A stretch of DNA of 31,099 nt from an uncultured Oscillospiraceae bacterium. Lineage in GTDB: Bacteria > Bacillota > Clostridia > Oscillospirales > Oscillospiraceae. The notes under the pieces were generated by a model, which ran no database searches, was not told the origin of the DNA, and was given only the letters and a program-made list of their open reading frames with translations. This document shows, in pieces, positions 6,931 to 12,819 of this stretch (positions within the stretch are counted from its first letter, which is position 1; every line of letters begins with the position of its first letter). The position numbers and the translations under genes are program-made. The DNA lies in NCBI GenBank assembly GCA_910584285.1, contig CAJTYK010000025.1, positions 1-31,099 on the forward strand. The letters are read 5' to 3'.

Positions 6931-7092
6931 AGAACCTGTATTCACAGCCGAGAAGGTCGGCTGGGCGAGGGATTTCCCCGCCAGACAAGGCGCGTTTTCG
7001 CAGGAATACTTTGTGTATTTCAAGAAAACGCAACGCAGTATGGCGGGGAAAGACCCGTCCAGACGGCGTTTGAGGTTGTGAATACAGGTTCT
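6931..7092. repeat. 162-bp MITE-like hairpin element between rpsO and pnp
   Basis: The 16-base ends AGAACCTGTATTCACA (6931-6946) and TGTGAATACAGGTTCT (7077-7092) are perfect inverted repeats. Inside, TTTCCCCGCCA/TGGCGGGGAAA and GCGTTTTC/GAAAACGC also pair in nested order, so nearly the whole element can fold into one long hairpin. It carries no gene, as expected of a miniature inverted-repeat element moved by an enzyme encoded elsewhere. No clear target-site duplication was recognised. Confidence 0.8.
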
Positions 7093-7098
7093 AAAACC

Positions 7099-7365
7099 TT
7101 ACTTACGAATACCCAGCTTCGCGATGATGGCGCGGTAGCGCTCGATGTCCTTCTTGGCCAGGTAGTCCAGCAGCTTGCGGCGCTTACCGATCATCTTGTA
7201 CAGGCCGCGGCGGCTGTGGTTGTCGTGGATGTGCACCCGCAGGTGCTCAGTGAGCTCCTGGATGCGGGCGGTGAGGATGGCGATCTGCACCTCGGGAGAG
7301 CCGGTATCGGTCTCGTGGGTGCGGTTGGCCTCGATGACGGAGGTCTTTTGGTCCTTGCGGATCAT
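7099..7365 (-). CDS. rpsO: 30S ribosomal protein S15
   Basis: Primary 16S rRNA-binding protein of the small subunit platform. The 88 residues match the usual length, and HETDTGSPEVQIA, LTEHLRVHIHDNHSRRGLYKMIGKRRKLLDYL and ERYRAIIAKLGIRK are hallmark segments. The ATG at 7365 is supported by AAGGTGG 8 bases upstream; the longer frame to 7410 is not needed. It is first in an rpsO-pnp arrangement. The stop lies only 6 bases from the end of the 162-bp element, which must therefore be transcribed or terminate transcription after rpsO. Confidence 0.97.
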   Translation of the reverse strand: MIRKDQKTSVIEANRTHETDTGSPEVQIAILTARIQELTEHLRVHIHDNHSRRGLYKMIGKRRKLLDYLAKKDIERYRAIIAKLGIRK

Positions 7366-7423
7366 GGGAGGTTCCACCTTTCTGTTTTGATTGCCCTGCC
7401 GCTGGGTCATGGGTGGGTGAAAT

Positions 7424-7518
7424 GCCGCGATTCGCGGCGTTATCCCGGGACTAAGCAGGCGGGCGCCCCATTACGGGGCGTACTTTGGAAGCATATCATA
7501 TTTATTCCCATTTGTAAA
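7424..7518 (-). promoter_or_regulatory. rpsO promoter and leader hairpins
   Basis: On the minus strand TTTACA (7518-7513) and TATGCT (7495-7490) are 17 bases apart. The leader then contains a CGCCCC/GGGGCG hairpin (about 7470-7486) and GCCGCG-aat-CGCGGC (about 7424-7439). S15 represses its own translation through leader RNA in several bacteria; these stems are candidates for such a site, but no S15-specific motif was identified. Confidence 0.5.
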
Positions 7519-7560
7519 GCGGAAATTACCCATAGCTCCCCTTTTTATCACAAAAAACGA

Positions 7561-7588
7561 AAGCGGGCCCTCCGTCCGGCCCGCTTTT
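7561..7588 (-). terminator. Intrinsic terminator of the 122-residue gene
   Basis: A 10-bp stem AAAGCGGGCC/GGCCCGCTTT with an 8-base loop, followed on the minus strand by CGTTTTTTGTG. It stands 14 bases after the stop of the upstream minus-strand gene. Confidence 0.85.
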
Positions 7589-7602
7589 CGTCTATCTTCC
7601 GT

Positions 7603-7971
7603 TCAGAACACCAGCACCCGGAGAATCAGGGCCACCATGACCCCCGCCGCCGACAGGGTGGCGGCCAGCTCCCCCAGGGCCAGGGCTGCCCGATGCTTCT
7701 CCCGGGGGCGGCGGTGCAGCTCCCGGCCCTCATAGGCCGCCAGGCCGCTCTCCGGCGCCTCCCAGCTGTCCTCCGGCTGATCCAGCTCGTCCAGCTCCAT
7801 CAGGTTCTCCGCTTTCCACGCGGCCAGATCCACCACCTTGCCCGCCGGGGCCGTTGTCTCCCACCAGCAGGGGGACACTCCGCCCTCTCCGCCGGACGCC
7901 CGCTCCAGGCGCTGCCCCGCGGCCTCGCCCTGCCACAGATTCTGTTGGGTCAGATAAATGGTTTTTTTCAT
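7603..7971 (-). CDS. Hypothetical protein with C-terminal membrane segment
   Basis: A 122-residue protein I do not recognise. It starts MKKTIYLTQQNLWQGE, has an acidic middle with several Trp residues and an ELDQPEDSWEAPES stretch, then a basic patch (RELHRRPREKHR) and one hydrophobic segment at the very C-terminus (LATLSAAGVMVALILRVLVF). This suggests a tail-anchored protein with the bulk in the cytoplasm. The ATG at 7971 has GAGGAGG 8 bases upstream. A strong terminator follows. It is downstream of and codirectional with the M23 hydrolase but separated from it by a terminator, so it is probably its own unit. Confidence 0.65.
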   Translation of the reverse strand: MKKTIYLTQQNLWQGEAAGQRLERASGGEGGVSPCWWETTAPAGKVVDLAAWKAENLMELDELDQPEDSWEAPESGLAAYEGRELHRRPREKHRAALALGELAATLSAAGVMVALILRVLVF

Positions 7972-8177
7972 TGCTAAAGCCTCCTCGTTCTGTTTGGCCT
8001 GAGCATACCGCATTTACAGTCCCATAAACCGGGATGTTTTGGGAGATTTCCACCGAGGTTCTTTTCTTGTCCCAGATAATACGCCATCTGTTCGAGCTTG
8101 TCAAGAGGATTTCGGAAATTTGTTCGATTATTTTTTAAAAACTTCCACAGCTTCCCTCCGGATTGTGGAAGCTGCGG

Positions 8178-8211
8178 AAAAAAGCCCGCCCTCGGCAGCT
8201 CCGGGGGCGGG
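8178..8211 (-). terminator. Terminator of the M23 hydrolase gene
   Basis: On the minus strand CCCGCCC (8211-8205) pairs with GGGCGGG (8191-8185), followed by CTTTTTTCC. A second stem, CAGCTTCC/GGAAGCTG, lies just beyond at about 8148-8176. Confidence 0.75.
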
Positions 8212-8219
8212 ACAATGGG

Positions 8220-9941
8220 TTATAGATAGTTGCGGGGGTTGACGCTGGTGCCGTTCACCCGCACCTCAAAGTGGCAGTGGTTGCCGGTGGAGTTGCCGGT
8301 GGAGCCGGCCCGGGCGATGATCTGGCCCTGGTACACCTTGTCGCCCACGCTTACCAGCAGGGAGGAGTTGTGGCCGTAGTAGGTGACAATGCCGTTGTCG
8401 TGGCGGATGGCCACCAGCTTGCCGTAGCTGCCATGCCAGCCCGACTTGATCACCGTGCCGCCGTCGGCGGCTTTGATGCCGGTGCCATAGGGGACGGCGA
8501 TGTCCAGCCCCAGATGGAAGTCATAGCTGCCCCAGAGGGTGCGCCCGCCGAAGTTGGAGGTGATGGTGCCCCGCACCGGCCAGATGAAGTAGCCGTTGGA
8601 GGCGGTGACAGGCCGGGGGGTGGTGCCGGTGTAGGTGTAGGTGGTGGTGGCCTCCTTGGTAGTGGTGGAGCTGAGGATCTCCCGATCCATCTCCACGTTG
8701 TTCACATAGGTGACCTGGGCGTTGACGATGGCCATGCCATCCTCGCCCTGCTCCTTCACCTTGGTGTCGCCCACGTACAGCTCCGCGGTCTCGATATACT
8801 CCACCGGGCTGGGGATCACCTGGTCATAGGTCTCGTTGGTCACCACCCGGACGGACAGCCGGGGCACCGCCTGCTGGATGATGAGCTCCTGGCCCACCCA
8901 CAGCTTGTTGACGATGACATCCGGGTTGAGCACGGACAGCTCGTTGGGCATCATGTCCAGGGAGTAGGCGATGGCGTTGAAAGTGTCCCCCTTCTTCACC
9001 TCGTAGGTGGCCTGCTCCACCCGCAGGGAGCTGAGCTCCGCCCGGATGGGCTCCAGGTCAAACTGGGTGTTGGCGGGCAGCTCCACGGGGTAGACCTGCA
9101 CGTCCTCCACAAACTCATAGCGGACGGCGTCGGCGGGGATATAGGGCTGGGCGATCTCGTCCAGCATCCGGTACAGCTCGCCGCTGTCGGCGGCGGTGCC
9201 CAGCTCCACCCCGTCCACCGAGATGGCGTAGGCGGTCATATAGGCCCCCACGTCCTGAAACAGGGTCTCCTCCACTTCCCCGGCGTCGCTCAGGGCGGCG
9301 GGGGCGGCGTAGGCCGGAGTAAAGGTGACCTGGGGCTGATAGTCGTAGTCCTCGCCCAGCACGCTGGCGGCCCGGGTTTCCACATTGGATACGATGGCCT
9401 TGCCCTCGTCCTCATTGGTGACGATGCCCACCTCTTGGCCGTCCACCTCCATGACATAGGCCCGGACGTAGGTGCCCTTGAAGGCGGTCCAGCAGATGAC
9501 CGCCGCCGCCACCGTGGCGTACAGCAGGGGAGAAACCGGATGTCGGGCCACCATATCGCGGATCCTGCCCGCGCCTCGGCTCACCCGCTTCAGGCCCCCG
9601 CCGGCGGCTCCGTTCACCTTGTCCCAGCCCTCCCCGGCGGCTTGGAGGGCGGATTTCCCCGCCTCCCCGGCCCTCTGGCGGAGCTTGGCCCAGGCGGCCA
9701 GGGCCGCCTCCTTTCCACCAGAGCCTGCCTGCCGCTCCGCCTTAGATGGAATCGGCTTCGGCTCCGGCTTGGCCTGCCCGTGAACGGGCATGGCCTGGTC
9801 AATATACTGCTTCCAGGACTGGGGCGCGGAGGAGGTCTCCTTCCCGCCCCCCAGGGTTTCTTTTGTGTCGCTTTCGCCTCTCACGTCAGGTCTCTCTGTG
9901 GCCGCGTCCTTGGGCTCGCGGCTGTCGTGTGTGCGCTTCAC
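8220..9941 (-). CDS. Membrane-anchored M23 peptidase with LysM and G5 domains
   Basis: A 573-residue cell-wall hydrolase. Residues 1-135 are a long hydrophilic, Ala/Gly/Lys-rich N-terminus, followed by a single membrane segment (137-153), making it a type II membrane protein with the rest outside. Residues about 312-356 are a LysM peptidoglycan-binding domain (YEVKKGDTFNAIAYSLDM...LWVGQELII), 362-440 a G5-like domain, and 450-573 an M23 metallopeptidase. Zn ligands are visible as HLGLD (H476, D480) and HCH (H555, H557), with H524 in YYGHNS, so it looks active against peptide cross-links. The GTG at 9941 has AGGAGGG 6 bases upstream. A WalR-like site is present 68 bases upstream of the start. 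It could act in growth or in sporulation. Confidence 0.9.
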   Translation of the reverse strand: MKRTHDSREPKDAATERPDVRGESDTKETLGGGKETSSAPQSWKQYIDQAMPVHGQAKPEPKPIPSKAERQAGSGGKEAALAAWAKLRQRAGEAGKSALQAAGEGWDKVNGAAGGGLKRVSRGAGRIRDMVARHPVSPLLYATVAAAVICWTAFKGTYVRAYVMEVDGQEVGIVTNEDEGKAIVSNVETRAASVLGEDYDYQPQVTFTPAYAAPAALSDAGEVEETLFQDVGAYMTAYAISVDGVELGTAADSGELYRMLDEIAQPYIPADAVRYEFVEDVQVYPVELPANTQFDLEPIRAELSSLRVEQATYEVKKGDTFNAIAYSLDMMPNELSVLNPDVIVNKLWVGQELIIQQAVPRLSVRVVTNETYDQVIPSPVEYIETAELYVGDTKVKEQGEDGMAIVNAQVTYVNNVEMDREILSSTTTKEATTTYTYTGTTPRPVTASNGYFIWPVRGTITSNFGGRTLWGSYDFHLGLDIAVPYGTGIKAADGGTVIKSGWHGSYGKLVAIRHDNGIVTYYGHNSSLLVSVGDKVYQGQIIARAGSTGNSTGNHCHFEVRVNGTSVNPRNYL

Positions 9942-9988
9942 AGCTGTCCCTCCTGTTGAGATTGGGGTATCCGCCCATCCCGCAACCA

Positions 9989-10025
9989 GTTACAAAAAAG
10001 GCGTAAGGGTTACAAAATGGTTACA
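9989..10025 (-). promoter_or_regulatory. WalR-like direct repeats upstream of the M23 gene
   Basis: Read on the minus strand, TGTAAC (10025-10020), five bases, then TGTAAC (10014-10009) fits the known WalR/YycF consensus TGTWAH-N5-TGTWAH exactly. A third TGTAAC follows at 9994-9989, 20 bases further. WalR controls cell-wall hydrolase genes in Firmicutes, which suits the gene downstream. That this organism has WalR is assumed. Confidence 0.55.
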
Positions 10026-10214
10026 GCCTTATCCTACACCTATTTGTCCCGCCCGTCAAGCCCTGATTTTCCGGCCTCTGGACAAAACACCAAATCTTTG
10101 GGGCATATCTTGTTGTCCTTTGGCGGATCTGGGGGGTGTGGGGCACATTTTCTGGTGTACTTGGCAAAACCCCCAAAAATTACCCCGAATTTTCGCCCTT
10201 TTGCCCACCCCCAC

Positions 10215-10243
10215 TTGACAGCGCCCCACCCTTCCGTTACAAT
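10215..10243 (+). promoter_or_regulatory. Strong sigma-A-type promoter for the thiamine unit
   Basis: TTGACA (10215-10220), a 17-base spacer and TACAAT (10238-10243) form a near-consensus promoter. Transcription would begin about 10250, just before the TPP riboswitch. Confidence 0.85.
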
Positions 10244-10264
10244 AGGGACAACCGCATAGTGAAT

Positions 10265-10373
10265 GGAATATCACAGGGGCGCTGGGGGTCATCCCCGGCT
10301 GTGATGTGAGGCGAAGCGCAGCCTCCGGTCCCTCGTACCTGATCCGGGTAATGCCGGCGTAGGAAGTGAATTC
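10265..10373 (+). promoter_or_regulatory. TPP riboswitch (THI box)
   Basis: Binds thiamine pyrophosphate in the nascent RNA and turns down the gene behind it. The conserved core ACCTGATCCGGGTAATGCCG followed by GCGTAGG is at about 10337-10363, the AGGGGCGC stretch at 10275, and P1 can form from GAATATCAC (10265) and GTGAATTC (10366). The pyrimidine-sensing CUGAGA reads CTGTGA here (10299-10304), a change at one normally conserved base. The thiamine transporter gene downstream agrees with the call. Confidence 0.92.
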
Positions 10374-10403
10374 GACAAACCGGGCCGTTGTCGTCTCTCC
10401 CGC

Positions 10404-10432
10404 TACCGCATTGCACCGTTTGCATTGCGGTA
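10404..10432 (+). terminator. Candidate riboswitch expression platform hairpin
   Basis: TACCGCA (10404-10410) pairs with TGCGGTA (10426-10432), with further pairing inside, and is followed by TACTTATTT. It could be a weak terminator, or it could control access to the AGGAGGA site at 10443. Which of these applies cannot be decided by eye. Confidence 0.45.
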
Positions 10433-10455
10433 TACTTATTTCAGGAGGAATGACA

Positions 10456-11043
10456 ATGAACAAGACCCACAGCAACGCGCGTTGGCTGGTGGAGAGCGCC
10501 ATCCTGATCGCCATCGGCACTGTCCTCAGCAACCCCCCATTTAAGATCGACTTCCCCCTGGGCGGCGGGCTCACCCTGTGCTCTATGCTGCCCCTGGTGC
10601 TGATCTCCTGGCGCTGGGGCTGCGGCCGGGGGCTCATCGCGGGGCTGGCCTACAGCCTACTCCAGCTGGTGTTCGGCCTGGACAACGTGCAGTACGCCAC
10701 CTCCGCCCTCATGGCGGCGGGCATCGTCCTGCTGGACTACATCGTGCCCTATACCGTCCTCGGTCTGGCCGGGATGTTCAAGGGCAGACTGAAGGAGCCC
10801 CGCCTGGGGCTGGTGCTGGGCATTGTGGTCACCTTTATCCTGCGGTTCCTGTGCCACTTCATCACCGGCTGGTGGATCTGGGACGCCCTGTGGCCCAACG
10901 AGTTCGGCTGGACGGCCCCCTTCTACTCCTTCGCTTACAACGGCAGCTATATGGGGGCGGAGATCGTCCTCACCTGCGTGGTGGCCTGGATTTTGTATTC
11001 CACCCCGTTGAAGCGGTTCCTCAACGGGGAAGATTTGAAATAA
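10456..11043 (+). CDS. thiT: ECF thiamine transporter substrate-binding subunit
   Basis: The membrane S-component that binds thiamine and works with a shared EcfA/A'/T energising module encoded elsewhere. It has 195 residues and about six membrane segments (LVESAILIAIGTVLS, LTLCSMLPLVLISW, GLIAGLAYSLLQLVFGL, and others). GLAYSLLQLVFG, the PYTVLGLAGMF segment and the aromatic-rich FITGWWIWDALWP and FAYNGSYMGAE stretches agree with the ThiT/YuaJ family, whose Trp and Tyr residues bind thiamine. The ATG at 10456 is chosen over 10450 because AGGAGGA ends at 10449, leaving a 6-base spacer. The TPP riboswitch supports thiamine over other vitamins. It is followed 12 bases later by a HAD gene, probably co-transcribed. 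Confidence 0.9.
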   Translation: MNKTHSNARWLVESAILIAIGTVLSNPPFKIDFPLGGGLTLCSMLPLVLISWRWGCGRGLIAGLAYSLLQLVFGLDNVQYATSALMAAGIVLLDYIVPYTVLGLAGMFKGRLKEPRLGLVLGIVVTFILRFLCHFITGWWIWDALWPNEFGWTAPFYSFAYNGSYMGAEIVLTCVVAWILYSTPLKRFLNGEDLK

Positions 11044-11055
11044 GGACTGATTTTT

Positions 11056-11880
11056 GTGGGCAAATTCAGCGGCGTGCTGTTCTACTCCGACTATGACGAT
11101 ACCTTATATAATACCGCCCACACCGTCTCGCCGGAAAACCGCGCCGCCATCCACTATTTCATCCAGAACGGCGGCCGCTTCTCCATCGCCACCGGCCGGG
11201 CCCACCGCACCTTCACCCCCCAGATTGAGCGGGAGAAGCTGGAGCTCAACGCCCCGGTGGTGCTGTCCAACGGCGCCATGCTGTACGACTACCAGGCGGA
11301 TCGCTGCCTGGTGGAGACCCACCTGGACGGGGAGGCCCCGGCCCGCCTGGCCCAGCTGTGCCGGGTGTTCCCCGATCTGGCGGTGGAGGCCTACCACGGG
11401 GAGGAGATCTACGTCCACAACCCCAACGCCGTCACCACCGCCCATCTGAACAAGGTGGGGGGGATCCAGATCCCCTGCCCCATCGGGGAGATGCCCACCC
11501 CCTGGGTGAAGGTGCTGCTGGAGCAGGAGCACGCCTATCTGCTGGCGGTGCAGGCCCATCTGCTGCGGTGCTGGGGGGACAGCTTCGAGGCCATCTTCTC
11601 CAACCCCTACCTGCTGGAGCTCACCGCCAAGGGCTGCCACAAGGGCTCCATGGCGGCCCGGGCGGCCAAGCTGCTCCACATCGACCCGAAGCAGTTCTAC
11701 TGCATGGGGGACAACCAGAACGACATCCCCATGTTGGCGCTAAGCGCCATCCCCTTCGCCCCGGCCAACTGCGCGCCGGAGGTCAAGGACTGGCTGGCGG
11801 CGCGGGGGGCCTCCCCCCTGGGCCATTGTGACCAGCACGCCGTGGCCCAGGCCATTGAGATTTTGGACGGTATCTATTAA
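11056..11880 (+). CDS. HAD-superfamily Cof-type phosphatase
   Basis: A 274-residue cytoplasmic phosphatase. Motif I is SDYDDTL (D12 nucleophile, D14 acid/base), ending in D-T where most relatives have G-T. Motif II is ATGRAH around residue 46, the lysine motif lies in AKGCHKGS (192-197), and motifs III/IV are GDNQND (218-223). The cap of about residues 85-185 is of the Cof/type IIB kind. The GTG at 11056 is preceded by AAGGA about 10 bases upstream. Its position behind thiT under the TPP riboswitch hints at thiamine phosphate or HMP-phosphate metabolism, as some Cof-type phosphatases act on such compounds; this is context only. Confidence 0.85.
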   Translation: MGKFSGVLFYSDYDDTLYNTAHTVSPENRAAIHYFIQNGGRFSIATGRAHRTFTPQIEREKLELNAPVVLSNGAMLYDYQADRCLVETHLDGEAPARLAQLCRVFPDLAVEAYHGEEIYVHNPNAVTTAHLNKVGGIQIPCPIGEMPTPWVKVLLEQEHAYLLAVQAHLLRCWGDSFEAIFSNPYLLELTAKGCHKGSMAARAAKLLHIDPKQFYCMGDNQNDIPMLALSAIPFAPANCAPEVKDWLAARGASPLGHCDQHAVAQAIEILDGIY

Positions 11881-11886
11881 ACGGAA

Positions 11887-11923
11887 GAAATCCTCCTCCC
11901 CGCAAAACGGGGAGGAGGATTTC
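11887..11923. terminator. Bidirectional terminator between HAD and HD genes
   Basis: A perfect 16-bp stem (GAAATCCTCCTCCCCG and its complement) with a CAAAA loop lies between converging genes. TCATTTCCCC follows on the plus strand and TTCCG on the minus strand, and A/T pairs at the stem base supply T residues both ways. Confidence 0.85.
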
Positions 11924-12505
11924 TCATTTCCCCTCCAAAAAATACGACGCCTCCATGTCCGCCGTGGCCAGGGCGAAGGCCAGGGGGTACTGCTGGAGGG
12001 CCTGCCCCACCATGCGGCTGTCCTCCGGGCCGGAGAAGCCCATGTGCCAGCGGATGGCCATGGCCTCGTCCCGGGTGAGGCGCAGGAAGCCCGAGATGAT
12101 GTACACTGACTTCTCCCCGTGGCCGTAGGGCAGCTTGTCCTCGTAGCTGTACGTGGGCACCTTTGACCACTTCCCGGTGGCGTCGTCCTTCACGTTGCGG
12201 AACCCCGGCTTATACAGGCCCACCTTGCACACATCATGGAGCAGGGCGGCGATGGCCACGGACTCCATGGGGTAATCCACCCCGTAGACCTCCTTCACCC
12301 GCTCCCGGGCCAGGTAGGCCTCCAGGCAGCGGAACACGTTGACGCTGTGCTGGCACAGCCCCCCGGCATAGGCGCCGTGGAACCGGGCGGAGGCGGGGGC
12401 GGTGAAAAAGTCGCTCTTGTTGTCCAGGTAGTCCAGCAGCTCGGCGCTGCCCTCCCGGTGGATGTGCTCCTGATAGATCTGGATGAATTCCTCTTTTCCC
12501 GGCAT
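11924..12505 (-). CDS. HD-domain hydrolase related to the YhaM HD domain
   Basis: A 193-residue metal-dependent phosphohydrolase. The residues for the HD metal site are present: H53 (GGLCQHS), H90-D91 (LLHDVCK), H129 (YGHGEKS), H154 (RWHMG) and D183 (TADMEAS). The segment FTAPASARFHGAYAGGLCQHS resembles the HD domain of the YhaM 3'-5' exoribonuclease, but the OB-fold RNA-binding part is absent. The ATG at 12505 has GGGAGG 8 bases upstream. A TATAAT at 12572-12567 (minus) with TTGCCC 17 bases above may be its promoter. The substrate is unknown; a nucleotide is plausible. Confidence 0.8.
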   Translation of the reverse strand: MPGKEEFIQIYQEHIHREGSAELLDYLDNKSDFFTAPASARFHGAYAGGLCQHSVNVFRCLEAYLARERVKEVYGVDYPMESVAIAALLHDVCKVGLYKPGFRNVKDDATGKWSKVPTYSYEDKLPYGHGEKSVYIISGFLRLTRDEAMAIRWHMGFSGPEDSRMVGQALQQYPLAFALATADMEASYFLEGK

Positions 12506-12581
12506 GGCATTGACCTCCCGTAGCAGGATAGATTTCCCCGGCACGGGGCCGGGGGCGCTTTCCAGCATTATAACAAAAAAA

Positions 12582-12605
12582 GGCGCCGGGGGCAACCCCG
12601 GCGCC
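12582..12605 (-). terminator. Terminator of the 45-residue gene
   Basis: A 10-bp stem GGCGCCGGGG/CCCCGGCGCC with a short loop, followed on the minus strand by TTTTTTTGTT. It is a classical intrinsic terminator 16 bases after the stop of the small gene. Confidence 0.9.
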
Positions 12606-12621
12606 TTGCTCAGTTTTCCGC

Positions 12622-12759
12622 TCAGTTTTTCTTGTCTACGTTGGGCTTGTACTGATCCTCGCCGCTCTCAACATACTTGATCAGCTTGATGATCTGCTCC
12701 GCCGTCCAGCCCGCACTCTCCAGCGCTTCGATCAGCCTGAAGTTTTCCTGCATATTCAT
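12622..12759 (-). CDS. Conserved-looking 45-residue protein
   Basis: The reading frame starts MNMQENFRLIEALESAGWT and ends NVDKKN, 45 residues, with no membrane segment. It has an amphipathic helix pair (FRLIEALESAGW and TAEQIIKLIKYVESGE) like many small clostridial proteins of unknown role. AAAGGAG about 8 bases before the ATG at 12759 and a strong terminator right after the stop argue that it is real despite its size. It lies just downstream of the ABC permease gene (12820) on the same strand and may be read from that operon. I do not recognise its function. Confidence 0.7.
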   Translation of the reverse strand: MNMQENFRLIEALESAGWTAEQIIKLIKYVESGEDQYKPNVDKKN

Positions 12760-12819
12760 TGAACCCGCTCCTTTCCTTCTCCATTTTACCATAACCGGTT
12801 GGGAAAGGCAAGGCGGTTT

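Noticed and set aside
6814..7977. 387-residue plus-strand frame crossing the MITE-like element and rpsO
   Set aside because: It runs through a repeat, antisense rpsO and a terminator, and has no ribosome-binding site.
8271..9959. 562-residue open frame opposite the M23 hydrolase
   Set aside because: Low-complexity Gly/His/Val composition and no start signals; it is an antisense shadow.
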